The notes beneath the pieces were generated by a model that had not been told where the DNA came from, did no database searches, and saw nothing but the letters and a program-made list of their open reading frames with translations. 28,942 nucleotides of DNA from a virus, in the IMG/VR virus record IMGVR_UViG_3300034375_001012, positions 1 to 28,942 of that record. One strand, written 5' to 3'. This document shows, piece by piece, positions 1 to 8,552 of the stretch (positions within the stretch are counted from its first letter, which is position 1; each line of letters begins with the position of its first letter). Made by a program: the position numbers and the translations under genes.

Positions 1-2
1 TT

Positions 3-656
3 TTTGAAGAATTTAGGGCAAATGTTGAAATAGCAAACTCTTTACAGACTGCTTTTGATGGTGTCACAAGAGGTATTGGTGATGCCGTTGCTCAATCATT
101 GATATTTGGAAAATCATTTAAAGAAACATTTGGTAATATAGCCAGACAAGTATTGGCACAACTAATATCTTCATTAGTTCAAATTGGAATTAAAATGGTT
201 TTAAATGCTACAATAGGTAGGACATTACAAGCCACCGCATTAGCACAAGGAGCGGCAACTGCTGCCGCCTTATCAGCAGCATATGCTACACCTGCAGCTT
301 TAGCATCATTGGCATCTTTTGGAACAAATGCTATTCCTGCTCAAGCAGGAATAACATCCACTGTAGCTTTGTCACAAATTCTATCTAGCACTGGTGGTAT
401 TCCTAGACAAAATGGTGGTCAAGTTTTTGCAGGGCAAATGTACACAGTTGGAGAAAATGGGCGTGAGGCGTTTATTCCAAGAGAATCAGGAACGATTGTA
501 TCTAATGATCAATTAAATAGAGGAACTGTGGTTAATGTAAATATCATGGCTAATGACACAGAGGGATTTGATGAATTATTAGTTAAGCGTAGAAGTGTTA
601 TTGTTAATGTGATAAATGATGCACTCAACAGTCAAGGGAAGGAAGCATTAATCTAA
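3..656 (+). CDS. Tail tape measure protein, C-terminal part (5' truncated)
   Basis: The reading frame is open from the first bases, so this is the 3' end of a longer gene whose start lies outside the window. The visible part has an Ala/Leu/Ile-rich hydrophobic stretch, then the segment GGQVFAGQMYTVGENGREAF with IPRES after it. That segment is the usual C-terminal signature of lambda-like tape measure proteins (compare the common form VGERGPELFIP). The end resembles tape measure tails of the FDELLVKRR type. The tape measure sets tail length and is ejected into the cell envelope at infection. The stop overlaps the ATG of the next tail gene. A TTG at 99 could be read as a start, but homology-like sequence continues upstream, so it is internal. 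Confidence 0.85.
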   Translation, partial: FEEFRANVEIANSLQTAFDGVTRGIGDAVAQSLIFGKSFKETFGNIARQVLAQLISSLVQIGIKMVLNATIGRTLQATALAQGAATAAALSAAYATPAALASLASFGTNAIPAQAGITSTVALSQILSSTGGIPRQNGGQVFAGQMYTVGENGREAFIPRESGTIVSNDQLNRGTVVNVNIMANDTEGFDELLVKRRSVIVNVINDALNSQGKEALI

Positions 657-1243
657 TGGCAGGTACATATCCAACAACACCAGAGTTTTCATCAGTAGGT
701 TTTTCATCTGAGCAAAAGACAATCACCACCACTACAGACAGTGGGAAGATGTTTGCAGTTCAGGTAGATGGGCAGAGATTTAAATTTAGCGCAAGTTATC
801 CGCCAATGAATAGATCAGAATTTGCTCCAGTTTATGCTTTCATTATGAAACAAAGATCACAAAAAGAAACATTCCAGATTGCCTTACCAGACTTAAAGAA
901 CGCCAAAGGTAGTATATCAGGAACAGTCTTAGTGAATGGATCACATAGTGCAGGAGATACTACCATTGATGTAGATGGAATGACTGGAGAAATTAAAGCA
1001 GGGGATTTTGTTAAGTTTGCAGGAGATACAAAGGTTTATATGGTAGTAAGTGATGCAACGGCAGTAGCAGGAGCAGCAACCTTGACGATTGAGCCACCTT
1101 TAAGAAGTGCTATAGCTGATGATGCAGCAGTCACTTATGATGGTGTAGAATTTACAGTAAGACTGACAAATGATGTGCAGCAATTCAATACAGGGGATTT
1201 AGATTTATATAGATTTGAAGTTGATTTTATAGAGGCGTTGTAA
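656..1243 (+). CDS. Distal tail / minor tail protein
   Basis: A 195-aa protein directly after the tape measure gene (TAATG overlap) and before two further tail-tip genes. This position corresponds to lambda M or a distal tail protein. The sequence is rich in beta-strand-type residues. A middle segment (about residues 95-160) reads like an inserted small beta domain (GDTTIDVDGMTGEIKAGDFV), and the ends (SVGFSSEQKT; YRFEVDFIEAL) look like the flanking structural core. No enzymatic motif is visible. The role is inferred mainly from gene order in long-tailed phages: a ring or cap between tail tube and tip. Confidence 0.65.
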   Translation: MAGTYPTTPEFSSVGFSSEQKTITTTTDSGKMFAVQVDGQRFKFSASYPPMNRSEFAPVYAFIMKQRSQKETFQIALPDLKNAKGSISGTVLVNGSHSAGDTTIDVDGMTGEIKAGDFVKFAGDTKVYMVVSDATAVAGAATLTIEPPLRSAIADDAAVTYDGVEFTVRLTNDVQQFNTGDLDLYRFEVDFIEAL

Positions 1244-1788
1244 TGGCTAGAGGACTATCCACTGCCTTAAAGAATGAACTAGCAAATCAATCTATTAATC
1301 CTGTTATCTTACTTGAAATATTATTTCCTACACCTGTTAGATTAACTAATCATTACAAAGATTTATCTCATAATGGTAATACTTATACTGCTAGTTCTCA
1401 TCTTTTAGAGATAACTAATAATTCAGAAAGTTCTCAAATTAATGTATCTAGTTTTTCTATTAGATTATCAGCAGTAGATAGCACATTTACTTCTATTGTT
1501 TTAAATAACAATGTATCTAATGATGAAGTCACTATTGATATTGCTTTTTTAAACAGTACAGGCGCTATTATTGATACTTTCAATTATAATAAAGGATTTG
1601 TAGAAAGTTTTGGCATAGATACTAAAAATGGAATTTTGGGTTTAAATTGTACTTCTCACTTTGCAGATTTTAGTAGAGTAGCAGGTCGTAAAACAAACGA
1701 AGGTAGCCAACAAGTTTATTTTTCAACAGACAAAGGAATGGAATTTGCATCATTAACAGTCAAAGATATTTTGTGGGGTAGAAAATAA
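1243..1788 (+). CDS. Minor tail / baseplate-hub protein (lambda L- or DUF2163-like)
   Basis: A 181-aa protein. Its N-terminus (LKNELANQSINPVILLEILF) and the beta-rich segment SHNGNTYTASSHLLEI resemble the N-terminal half of phage minor tail proteins of the L/DUF2163 kind. The C-terminus (VAGRKTNEGSQQVYFSTDKG) resembles the region where lambda L binds an iron-sulfur cluster. Only one cysteine is seen there (LNCTSH), so a cluster is unlikely. Start and stop overlap the neighbours by one base, consistent with translational coupling in a tail-tip operon. The role is inferred from order (tape measure, M-like, L-like, J-like). Lambda K and I counterparts are absent. Confidence 0.6.
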   Translation: MARGLSTALKNELANQSINPVILLEILFPTPVRLTNHYKDLSHNGNTYTASSHLLEITNNSESSQINVSSFSIRLSAVDSTFTSIVLNNNVSNDEVTIDIAFLNSTGAIIDTFNYNKGFVESFGIDTKNGILGLNCTSHFADFSRVAGRKTNEGSQQVYFSTDKGMEFASLTVKDILWGRK

Positions 1789-4673
1789 TGGGTTGGAATC
1801 CGTTTAGTGCAATAGTCAATGGTATTACAAATATTGTCACTGGTGTTGTTGGTGCAGTACAAGATTTTATAGGGTGGATAAGAGATCCATTTAATATACC
1901 AGATATTCCAGATTATGATCAAGGAGATCAACAAGCACAAGGTGCTTTAATCAATAAACAATCTAACAATTCTTATATTCCTGTTGTTTACGGAACAAGA
2001 AGGGTTGGCGGTACGCGTGTATTTTTAGAAGTTTCTGGAAATGATAATCAATATCTTTATGGAGCAATCGTATTATGTGAAGGCGAAATAAATGCGATTA
2101 CAAATATCTATGTTGAAGATGATGAAGTCACTTTTAATACTGGGTTTACTGATGGCGGAACAATCACATCAAACGATAGTCGTTTTGGATCAACAATCCA
2201 GATGCAAACCTTTTATGGAACTGACGGACAATCAGCATCTTCATTATTAACTACATTAGATAATTGGACTGCAAATCATAAATTATCTGGATTATGTTAT
2301 ATTGCATTCCGTTTTGAATGGGATAGTGACAAATATACAGGAATACCAAAAATTCAAGCAGAGATACAAGGTAGAAAAGTAGTTAGTTATAATTCTAGTT
2401 TGGTTGCTCAATCCCCTGCCCATTCTTCTAATCCTTCTTGGTGTCTATTAGATTATTTGACCAATACAAGATACGGAAAAGGAATTGATGTATCTGATAT
2501 TGATTTACAAAGTTTTTATGATTCTAGTCAAATAGCTGAAACACAAGTCACCCCTTATTCTGGTGCATCAACAATTAATCTTTTTGACTGTAATGCTTAT
2601 TTAGACACATCTAATAAATTAATGCAGAATGTCAAAGTTCTTTTAAAAGGTATGAGGGGATTTTTACCCTATACGCAAGGTAAATATAAATTAATTATTG
2701 AAAATACAGGAACGGCTACAGTCACTTTAAATGAAAATAATATTATTGGTGGTTTAAAAATAAATTCTGAAAAGAAGAATGAAAAATACAATAGAGTATT
2801 AGTAGATTATGTTTCACCAGACAAAGATTGGCAAAATGATACTGTTGTTTACCCAGAAACGGATGCTGAACATCAAACATTAAAAAATGCTGATGATGGA
2901 TTTTTACAAGAAACTACAATTACAATCCCTACTATTACTAATCCTTATCAAGCACTGGAATTTGGCGAAATTATCCTTGAAAGAAGTAGAAATAATTTAA
3001 CTGTTGAATGTTTAGCAAATTATGAAGCGTTAGATTTAGCTATCGGCGATATAATTGCTTTGGATTATGATCTAGTCGGATTTAGTTCTAAACCATTTAG
3101 AATTGTAGGAATGGCAATTAATCCAGATTTTACAGTCTTATTAAATTTAATTGAGCATCAAAACAGTTGGTACACTTTTACAGAAAAAAACCAAGTAGCT
3201 ATTATTCCAGATACTAATTTACCTAATCCTTTTACAGTTCAACCACCTGCGTCAATAACATTAGGTGATGACTTAGTAGAATATAATGATGGTACAGTCA
3301 TAACTAGATTATTGATTACTGTTGGTGATTCACCAGATGCTTTTGCAGATGATTTTGAGATTGAGGTAAAACAGACTTTAGACAAAGACGGAAACGCGAT
3401 TGTTGATAATTACAGATTAGTTTCTCAAGGTAAATCTTTAGAATATCAATTATTAAATGCTATTGACGGCGCTACTTATGAAGTAAGAGCAAGAGCAATT
3501 AACAGTATTGGCGTTAAATCAACTTATATTACAGGAACACATCAAGTAATTGGTGCTACCTTGCCACCTGCTAATGTGGATGATTTTTCTATTTCATTAA
3601 TTGGTAGTGACCAAATGCAGCTTTCATGGTTGCCAGTTGCAGATTTAGATGTAGAGAGTTATGAGATCAGATATCAGAAAGTATCTAGTGGATATTCTTG
3701 GTTTAATTCTACTGACCTTGTAAGAGTTCCAAGAAGAAGCGCTAATAGTGTTATCTTAAACAAAATTGATCCACCCTTTACTTTAGGAATTAAGGCTATT
3801 GACAAACTAGGAAATGAAAGTTTAGAGCCTGCCCTGATTGTATCTTCTAATGTGACCGCTCAGGGTTATCAACTTATTAACAGTATTTCAGAACATCCTA
3901 ATTTTGCAGGAACATTTACTAATACTTTTAAAAGAACAGAAACAGGATTAGCTTCTGGTGATAATGTTATTACTTTAGATACTATTAGTTTATTTGATAG
4001 CAAAACAGGATTATTTGATGCCGTACCTTCTGGTTATGTCTTTGAAACAGGCGGAATTGATAAGAATATTATTGGTAGTGGTTTTTATAATTTTAATAGC
4101 ACCTTCACTTTACCATTTATCTATGATGCTACCTTTAAGATCCAATTAGACATGGTTTCAGATGATCCATACGATTTATTTGATTTTGGTAGAGGTAAAG
4201 ATTTATTTGAAAATGCTAAAGCGCCATTTGATGGCAATCTACCTACCAATGCAGGTACAAATATTCAAATAGGAGCAAGTGAAACCAGTCTTGATGATAT
4301 ATCTACATTTACAAGCGTAGCCCAACAAGGAACATTTAAAGGTAAATACTTTAAGTTTAGAGCCAGACTAATCAGCTTAAACAATCAATCCAGAGCCTTA
4401 GTTAAAGGTTTAACTGTATCTCTGAACTTACAGAATAGATCAGAAACAGGAGATGATATAGTAAGTGGAGCAGGAACTTATAGCGTCACCTTTACAAATC
4501 CTTTTTATGCTAATCCAAATGTCAATATTACAGGTCAGGATATGGCTAGTGGTGATTATTTTGTAGTGGCTAATAAAAGCATATCTGGTTTTGATATAAC
4601 TTTTTATAATGGCGCAACTCCAATATCACGAACTTTTGATTATCAAGTTAATGGTTATGGGTTGAAATCATAA
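1788..4673 (+). CDS. Tail tip attachment protein, lambda J-like
   Basis: A 961-aa protein, the largest in the window. After a hydrophobic N-terminus (NPFSAIVNGITNIVTGVVGA) it has the segment NNSYIPVVYGTRRVGGTRV and then LLDYLTNTRYGKGIDVSDID, both typical of phage central tail tip (host specificity) proteins. A fibronectin type III-like stretch lies at about residues 590-690 (LPPANVDDFSISLIGSDQMQ, then LSWLPVADLDVESYEIRYQK). The C-terminal 270 residues are beta-rich and probably fibre- or receptor-facing. The N-terminal half would form the hub that closes the tail tube. It is followed by the fibre genes. The lambda J-like assignment is solid in outline, but the domain limits are estimates. Confidence 0.85.
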   Translation: MGWNPFSAIVNGITNIVTGVVGAVQDFIGWIRDPFNIPDIPDYDQGDQQAQGALINKQSNNSYIPVVYGTRRVGGTRVFLEVSGNDNQYLYGAIVLCEGEINAITNIYVEDDEVTFNTGFTDGGTITSNDSRFGSTIQMQTFYGTDGQSASSLLTTLDNWTANHKLSGLCYIAFRFEWDSDKYTGIPKIQAEIQGRKVVSYNSSLVAQSPAHSSNPSWCLLDYLTNTRYGKGIDVSDIDLQSFYDSSQIAETQVTPYSGASTINLFDCNAYLDTSNKLMQNVKVLLKGMRGFLPYTQGKYKLIIENTGTATVTLNENNIIGGLKINSEKKNEKYNRVLVDYVSPDKDWQNDTVVYPETDAEHQTLKNADDGFLQETTITIPTITNPYQALEFGEIILERSRNNLTVECLANYEALDLAIGDIIALDYDLVGFSSKPFRIVGMAINPDFTVLLNLIEHQNSWYTFTEKNQVAIIPDTNLPNPFTVQPPASITLGDDLVEYNDGTVITRLLITVGDSPDAFADDFEIEVKQTLDKDGNAIVDNYRLVSQGKSLEYQLLNAIDGATYEVRARAINSIGVKSTYITGTHQVIGATLPPANVDDFSISLIGSDQMQLSWLPVADLDVESYEIRYQKVSSGYSWFNSTDLVRVPRRSANSVILNKIDPPFTLGIKAIDKLGNESLEPALIVSSNVTAQGYQLINSISEHPNFAGTFTNTFKRTETGLASGDNVITLDTISLFDSKTGLFDAVPSGYVFETGGIDKNIIGSGFYNFNSTFTLPFIYDATFKIQLDMVSDDPYDLFDFGRGKDLFENAKAPFDGNLPTNAGTNIQIGASETSLDDISTFTSVAQQGTFKGKYFKFRARLISLNNQSRALVKGLTVSLNLQNRSETGDDIVSGAGTYSVTFTNPFYANPNVNITGQDMASGDYFVVANKSISGFDITFYNGATPISRTFDYQVNGYGLKS

Positions 4674-4696
4674 TGAATATGAGGTATTAAAAAGTA

Positions 4697-5008
4697 ATGT
4701 CACAAGTTTCACAAATTACTATAGATAATGTTGCATTTGGTACTTTTAGATCAAATCTTAACGATACATTAAACGCACTTAATTCTCAGCATATTGGAAG
4801 CACTGCGCCTACTTCAGCAGTGGCAGGTACAATTTGGATTGACAACTCCGCAGCAAATACGCTATCTGTAAAGATATATGATGGTGCTGATAGCTTAGAG
4901 TTGTTTTCTATCAACACATCAACAAACGCAATAACCCTGCCAAGTGGTATTAGCGTCACCGAAAGTGATCCTAATAGTATTCCATTTGCAGTAGCTTTAG
5001 GGAGTTAA
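4697..5008 (+). CDS. Small tail-fibre-associated structural protein
   Basis: A 103-aa protein between the tail tip gene and the fibre genes. The segment NALNSQHIGSTAPTSAVAGT, followed by IWIDNS, resembles a linker found in many marine phage fibre proteins, in which short beta elements display a product label (compare GSTAPSSPVAGQLWYDT). No cysteines or transmembrane segment are seen. A GAGGT sequence about 13 bases upstream is a weak ribosome site for the ATG. It is probably a fibre trunk or accessory protein of the tail tip. The family is recognised by style and position only. Confidence 0.55.
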   Translation: MSQVSQITIDNVAFGTFRSNLNDTLNALNSQHIGSTAPTSAVAGTIWIDNSAANTLSVKIYDGADSLELFSINTSTNAITLPSGISVTESDPNSIPFAVALGS

Positions 5009-5014
5009 AAAAGA

Positions 5015-5335
5015 ATGGCAAATAATTTTTCAGATGCACAGGCAAGTCTAACAGATGCGACTTTGACTGATGTTTATACTGCAACTAATAAATCACTTGT
5101 TATTGCAGGAACAGTAGCAAATACGACTACTACATCAATGAATGTTTCCGTAAAGAAATATGATGATAGTGCAACCGCAGGAAAATTCATTTTCAAGAAT
5201 GTACCTTTACCACAAGGCTCATCTTTAGAATTACCAAAGGTCGTATTACAGACATCAGATAAAATTCAAGTTCAAACAGATGATGCCTCTGGCAACTGTG
5301 ATGTTCATTTACAACTATTAACAGATGTGAGTTAA
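5015..5335 (+). CDS. Small beta-rich virion protein, tail region
   Basis: A 106-aa, Thr/Ser/Val-rich protein with no membrane segment or cysteine cluster. The pattern NKSLVIAGTVANTTTTSMNV, followed by SVKKYDDS, then LPQGSSLELPKVVLQ, reads as a single beta-sandwich-like domain. Similar small proteins lie between structural genes in marine phages, but I cannot name a family. It lies 6 bases after the previous stop, with GGGAG just upstream as a plausible ribosome site, so it belongs to the tail-tip operon. A decoration or fibre-connector role is inferred from position. Confidence 0.5.
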   Translation: MANNFSDAQASLTDATLTDVYTATNKSLVIAGTVANTTTTSMNVSVKKYDDSATAGKFIFKNVPLPQGSSLELPKVVLQTSDKIQVQTDDASGNCDVHLQLLTDVS

Positions 5336-5337
5336 GT

Positions 5338-6021
5338 ATGGGATATATTGGAAATTTCCCAACTGCCTTACCTTTAAGTTCAAATGATTTAAATGATGGA
5401 ATAGTCACTACTTCAAAATTAGCTAACGATTCAGTTAATGCTTCTAAATTAGATGAAACAGATAATTATGCCTTTACTGGTACTGTGAGTGGTGCAGGTG
5501 CTTGGAATTTAATTTCTACTAATGAAATAACTACTGCAGTTAATACAGTAGAGTGGACTGGTCTTGATGATACCTACAAAGTATATGTTGCTGTTATAAA
5601 TAATATGCAATTAACTGGTGACGGTGGTATAGGATTTAGAATTGGTGATAGTGGAGGGTATAAAACTTCTAATTATAGATATACAGGTTTTGAATCTGTT
5701 GCTAATACAACTGCTATTAATGGTGTTGGTAATACTAGTTCTAATAGAATTTCTTTATCTGGCTCACATTATAATTTTGGTGGTGATACTTTTGAAAGTG
5801 CCAACCTAACAATTTGGTTTTATAATTTAAGAGGAACATCTGGACATAAACATTTCTTAGCACATACTTCATTTGTAGAAGCAGGAAATTATCACGCACA
5901 AAGTCTTTATAGTGGAAGATTATATGAAACCACTGCTATGGATAGAATACAATTTGGAAATATTGGTGGTGGTCAAAATATGGATACAGGAACATTTAGT
6001 TTATATGGAGTATCACAATGA
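5338..6021 (+). CDS. Tail fibre protein
   Basis: A 227-aa fibre-like protein. The N-terminus (MGYIGNFPTALPLSSNDLND) followed by GIVTTSKLANDSVNASKL is the repetitive trunk linker common in marine phage fibres, in which SKL units precede a receptor-facing head. At residues 43-53 the motif DNYAFTGTVSG recurs in the protein at 7618-8136. The rest is a Gly/Asn/Thr-rich beta domain, presumably the tip. The stop overlaps the start of a small chaperone-like gene (ATGA), the usual fibre/chaperone pairing. Receptor binding is inferred. Confidence 0.7.
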   Translation: MGYIGNFPTALPLSSNDLNDGIVTTSKLANDSVNASKLDETDNYAFTGTVSGAGAWNLISTNEITTAVNTVEWTGLDDTYKVYVAVINNMQLTGDGGIGFRIGDSGGYKTSNYRYTGFESVANTTAINGVGNTSSNRISLSGSHYNFGGDTFESANLTIWFYNLRGTSGHKHFLAHTSFVEAGNYHAQSLYSGRLYETTAMDRIQFGNIGGGQNMDTGTFSLYGVSQ

Positions 6022-6305
6022 AAAAATATAGTAATGGTATATTGGTTGATATGACTGCTGAAGAAATAAATCAATGTAATATTGATATTGCAGAAGCACA
6101 AGCAAACGCATTTCCAAATGCTCTTAAATTTTTAAGAGTTAAAAGAAATGCTCTCTTATCACAAACAGATTACTTAGCATTATCTGACCAAACAATGAGT
6201 GCAGAGATGACTACTTATAGACAAGCATTAAGAGATATTACTAACGGATTAACTACAGTCGCAGATGTTGAAGCAGTGGTATTCCCAGAAAGACCAGAGG
6301 CATAA
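6018..6305 (+). CDS. Tail assembly chaperone-like protein (Phage_tail_APC type)
   Basis: A 95-aa protein whose C-terminal 55 residues carry the pattern KRNALLSQTDYLALSD, then YRQALRDITNGL, then VVFPERP. This matches the phage tail assembly chaperone family (R..LL..TDW..L.D ... W..YRQALRDI ... WP..P). It overlaps the fibre gene upstream by 4 bases. In related phages such proteins accompany fibre genes and help fold or attach the fibre. A second, diverged copy lies at 8142-8552. The first 40 residues are not recognised. Confidence 0.7.
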   Translation: MKKYSNGILVDMTAEEINQCNIDIAEAQANAFPNALKFLRVKRNALLSQTDYLALSDQTMSAEMTTYRQALRDITNGLTTVADVEAVVFPERPEA

Positions 6306-7334
6306 ATGAGTTATATAGGGCGTTCACCACAAATCGGAGCATATTCTAAACTAGATAGTATCACCACAGACGGCAGTGCATCTTACACAATGCAATTAAA
6401 TTCAGCTAACTTTGTACCAGAAAGTGTTAATCATTTAATCGTATCTGTTAATGGTGTTATCCAAGCACCTACTGATTCTTTTACAGTAAGTGGATCAACA
6501 ATTACTTTTGCATCTTCATTAAGTGCATCTGACACTATTGATTTTATTATGGCATTAGGAAATGTTTTAGATATTGGAGTACCAAGTGATGCAACAGTTT
6601 CAACTTCTAAGATTATTGATAATGCAGTCACATCAGCAAAATTATTTAGTTCATTTGCAAACGGATTAACAAATATTAACTATCAAACATTTACTTCATC
6701 TGGAACATACACACCAACAACAGGAATGGCATTTTGCGAAGTTTATTGCACTGGTGGTGGTGGAGGTGCAGGGGGTACAGACGGAAATGATACCTCTTGT
6801 TCTTTAGCGTCTGGTGGAGGCGGAGCAGGTGGAACGGCTATTAAAATTTATTCAGCAACAGAAATAGGTGCATCAGCAACAGTCACTATTGGCTCTGGTG
6901 GCTCTGGTGGAAATGGTGCTACTAGTGGTTCTAGTGGTGGAAATTCTACATTTATCCCTGCAGGAACAGGAGGAACTATTACAGGAAATGGTGGTAATGG
7001 TTCATCTGGTTATAATGGTGGTGGTGATGAAGCCAGAAGGGGTGCTGATGGTGGTGGTGCATCTGGTGGTGATTTAAATTTAAATGGTGAACACGGGCAT
7101 CATGGCGAAACAAGTAATGACGGAGTTATTGGTGGAAACGGAGGTAGTTCATTTTTTGAAAGAGGTGGATTGGCTAATGACAGAGCAAGGAATGACGGTT
7201 CTGGTACAACAGGTGTTGCGGGAAGCAAAGGTTCTGGTGGTGGTGGAACAGTAGTAAGAAACGATACAGGAACTTCTACTGGTGGTGCAGGTGGCTCTGG
7301 TTTCGTAGTAGTTAAGGAGTTTATAAATGGCTAA
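6306..7334 (+). CDS. Tail fibre / adhesin with glycine-rich head
   Basis: A 342-aa protein that starts MSYIGRSPQIGAYSKLDSIT, a start common in marine phage fibres. It has a predicted beta region (residues about 20-90), a linker (TVSTSKIIDNAVTSAKL), then a glycine-rich domain (about residues 145-335) with many GGGGG, GGAGG and GNGGNG clusters. Such runs resemble the polyglycine sandwich of phage adhesins, whose variable loops contact the receptor. It ends in VVVKEF, typical of glycine-rich fibre tips. Its start directly follows the stop of the chaperone-like gene. The next (frameshifted) gene overlaps its end by 8 bases. Confidence 0.75.
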   Translation: MSYIGRSPQIGAYSKLDSITTDGSASYTMQLNSANFVPESVNHLIVSVNGVIQAPTDSFTVSGSTITFASSLSASDTIDFIMALGNVLDIGVPSDATVSTSKIIDNAVTSAKLFSSFANGLTNINYQTFTSSGTYTPTTGMAFCEVYCTGGGGGAGGTDGNDTSCSLASGGGGAGGTAIKIYSATEIGASATVTIGSGGSGGNGATSGSSGGNSTFIPAGTGGTITGNGGNGSSGYNGGGDEARRGADGGGASGGDLNLNGEHGHHGETSNDGVIGGNGGSSFFERGGLANDRARNDGSGTTGVAGSKGSGGGGTVVRNDTGTSTGGAGGSGFVVVKEFING

Positions 7335-7616
7335 AGTTTGTATTTTAAACAAAACAACTAATGTTGTTGAAGATATTGTTTAGTAGATGATTTAAATAAT
7401 ATTCCAGATTTCATCTATAATGAAAATCAAAAGATAGCAACTGACCATACAGGCGAGATTGGTGATACTTGGAATGGTAGTTCTTATGATAATATTAGAG
7501 ATAATACAGATTTAACCTATTCACAAAATCAAATTGATAAAAAAAATTCAGCAAGACAAAAACTTGTTGATTTAGGATTAACAGTAGAAGAAATTAAGGA
7601 GGCATTCGGTATTTAA
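7327..7616 (+). pseudogene. Frameshifted small fibre-associated gene
   Basis: An ATG at 7327, overlapping the end of the adhesin gene, reads MAKVCILNKTTNVVEDIV and stops at a TAG at 7381. The next frame then stays open from 7380 to a TAA at 7614-7616, reading LVDDLNNIPDFIYNENQ and ending LTVEEIKEAFGI. One extra T in the GTTT run at 7378-7381 would join the two parts into a single protein of about 97 aa that contains GEIGDTWNG, a phrase typical of small phage fibre-associated proteins. The gene is therefore broken by a one-base deletion or by a sequencing error in a T run. The slip site is not a classical heptamer, so programmed frameshifting is unlikely. Confidence 0.7.
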
Positions 7617-7617
7617 T

Positions 7618-8136
7618 ATGGCGCTAATTAAAATAAAATCTGAATCTATGAATTTAGCTGATGACTATGCCTTTACAGGTACAGTGACAGGTGCAGGTGG
7701 GGGTAAGGTTTTACAAGTACAATCAGCAAATTATACTTCTGTTTATGGTACTGCTAGCACTGGTTATGGTATTGTTATTACTGTTGTCATTTCACCTACT
7801 GCAAATACAAGTAAATTTTATATCGTACATAATAACGGAGCAAATAGTGGTACTAATTCCACAAACTTTGGTCATTCAACTATTGTAAGAGAAGTTAGTG
7901 GTGGAGGAACAACAAATCTAGGTGGTGGTCATGGCTCATCTTTTACTATTAATAAAGATGCTACTGGAGGTGAGAGTTCTGTATCAACAATATTAGATTC
8001 ACCAAACACAGTTTCACAATTAATTTATACTGTTCAAGTAAAATCAGATAACGCAGGAAGAACATATTATTACAATGGTATTTCAAGCGGACAAGCAGGA
8101 CAGGCGTGTTTAACAGTAATGGAAATAGCAGGTTAA
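7618..8136 (+). CDS. Fibre-like structural protein (partial paralogue of the 5338-6021 fibre)
   Basis: A 172-aa beta-rich protein. Residues about 15-27 (DDYAFTGTVTGAG) repeat the motif of the fibre at 5338-6021 (DNYAFTGTVSGAG), but the SKL linker trunk before it is missing. It then reads GKVLQVQSANYTSVYGTAST and further Gly/Ser/Thr-rich beta sequence. It starts one base after the stop of the frameshifted gene and uses an AAGGAGG ribosome site inside that gene's 3' end. Probably an additional fibre tip or virion decoration protein that arose from a duplicated module. Function inferred. Confidence 0.6.
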   Translation: MALIKIKSESMNLADDYAFTGTVTGAGGGKVLQVQSANYTSVYGTASTGYGIVITVVISPTANTSKFYIVHNNGANSGTNSTNFGHSTIVREVSGGGTTNLGGGHGSSFTINKDATGGESSVSTILDSPNTVSQLIYTVQVKSDNAGRTYYYNGISSGQAGQACLTVMEIAG

Positions 8137-8141
8137 AAACA

Positions 8142-8552
8142 ATGATAGACATAGCAAAAATAATAGAATCACTTAATAAAAAGAATGGAAATAATTATGA
8201 ATTTGTAGTCAAAGGAAATCCAACAACTGAGGAAGAATATAATAATAATGTTGATTTTGTATCTAGTATTGACATTAATGGTTTTGCTATTTTTTCTGAT
8301 ACTAAATTTTATACATGGTCACAAATACAAACAGAATTACCTTTAGTAGAATTTAATAATGCTATGGAAGAACTTAGAACTAAAAGAAACGCATTATTAG
8401 AAGAAACTGATTACATAGTCATCAAAGCAAAAGAAACAGGTGCAACAATCCCAACTGCTTGGAAAACATATAGACAGGCATTAAGAGATATAACCAATGG
8501 ACTGACTACTGTTGAAGAAGTAGAAGCAGTCATATTCCCAGAGAAGCCCTAA
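8142..8552 (+). CDS. Tail assembly chaperone-like protein, second copy
   Basis: I take the ATG at 8142 (MIDIAKIIESLNKKNGNNYE), not an upstream alternative start, because the upstream part overlaps the previous gene; the product is 136 aa. The C-terminus (KRNALLEETDYIVIKAKETG, then YRQALRDITNGLTTVEEVEA, then VIFPEKP) closely matches the protein at 6018-6305. The N-terminal 75 residues differ and resemble a sensor-like segment of fibre chaperones (DINGFAIFSDTKFYTWSQIQ). Together with the gene before it, it forms a second fibre/chaperone pair. It ends with a TAATG overlap into a membrane protein gene. Confidence 0.7.
   Translation: MIDIAKIIESLNKKNGNNYEFVVKGNPTTEEEYNNNVDFVSSIDINGFAIFSDTKFYTWSQIQTELPLVEFNNAMEELRTKRNALLEETDYIVIKAKETGATIPTAWKTYRQALRDITNGLTTVEEVEAVIFPEKP

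Noticed and set aside
6868-7077. Frame in the glycine-rich adhesin region
   Set aside because: It is a shadow of GGT repeats (Val/Leu-rich), without ribosome site, and lies within a well-supported gene.
7378-7386. Programmed -1 frameshift at GTTTAG
   Set aside because: No X XXY YYZ heptamer and poor re-pairing of the P-site tRNA; a lost T is simpler.
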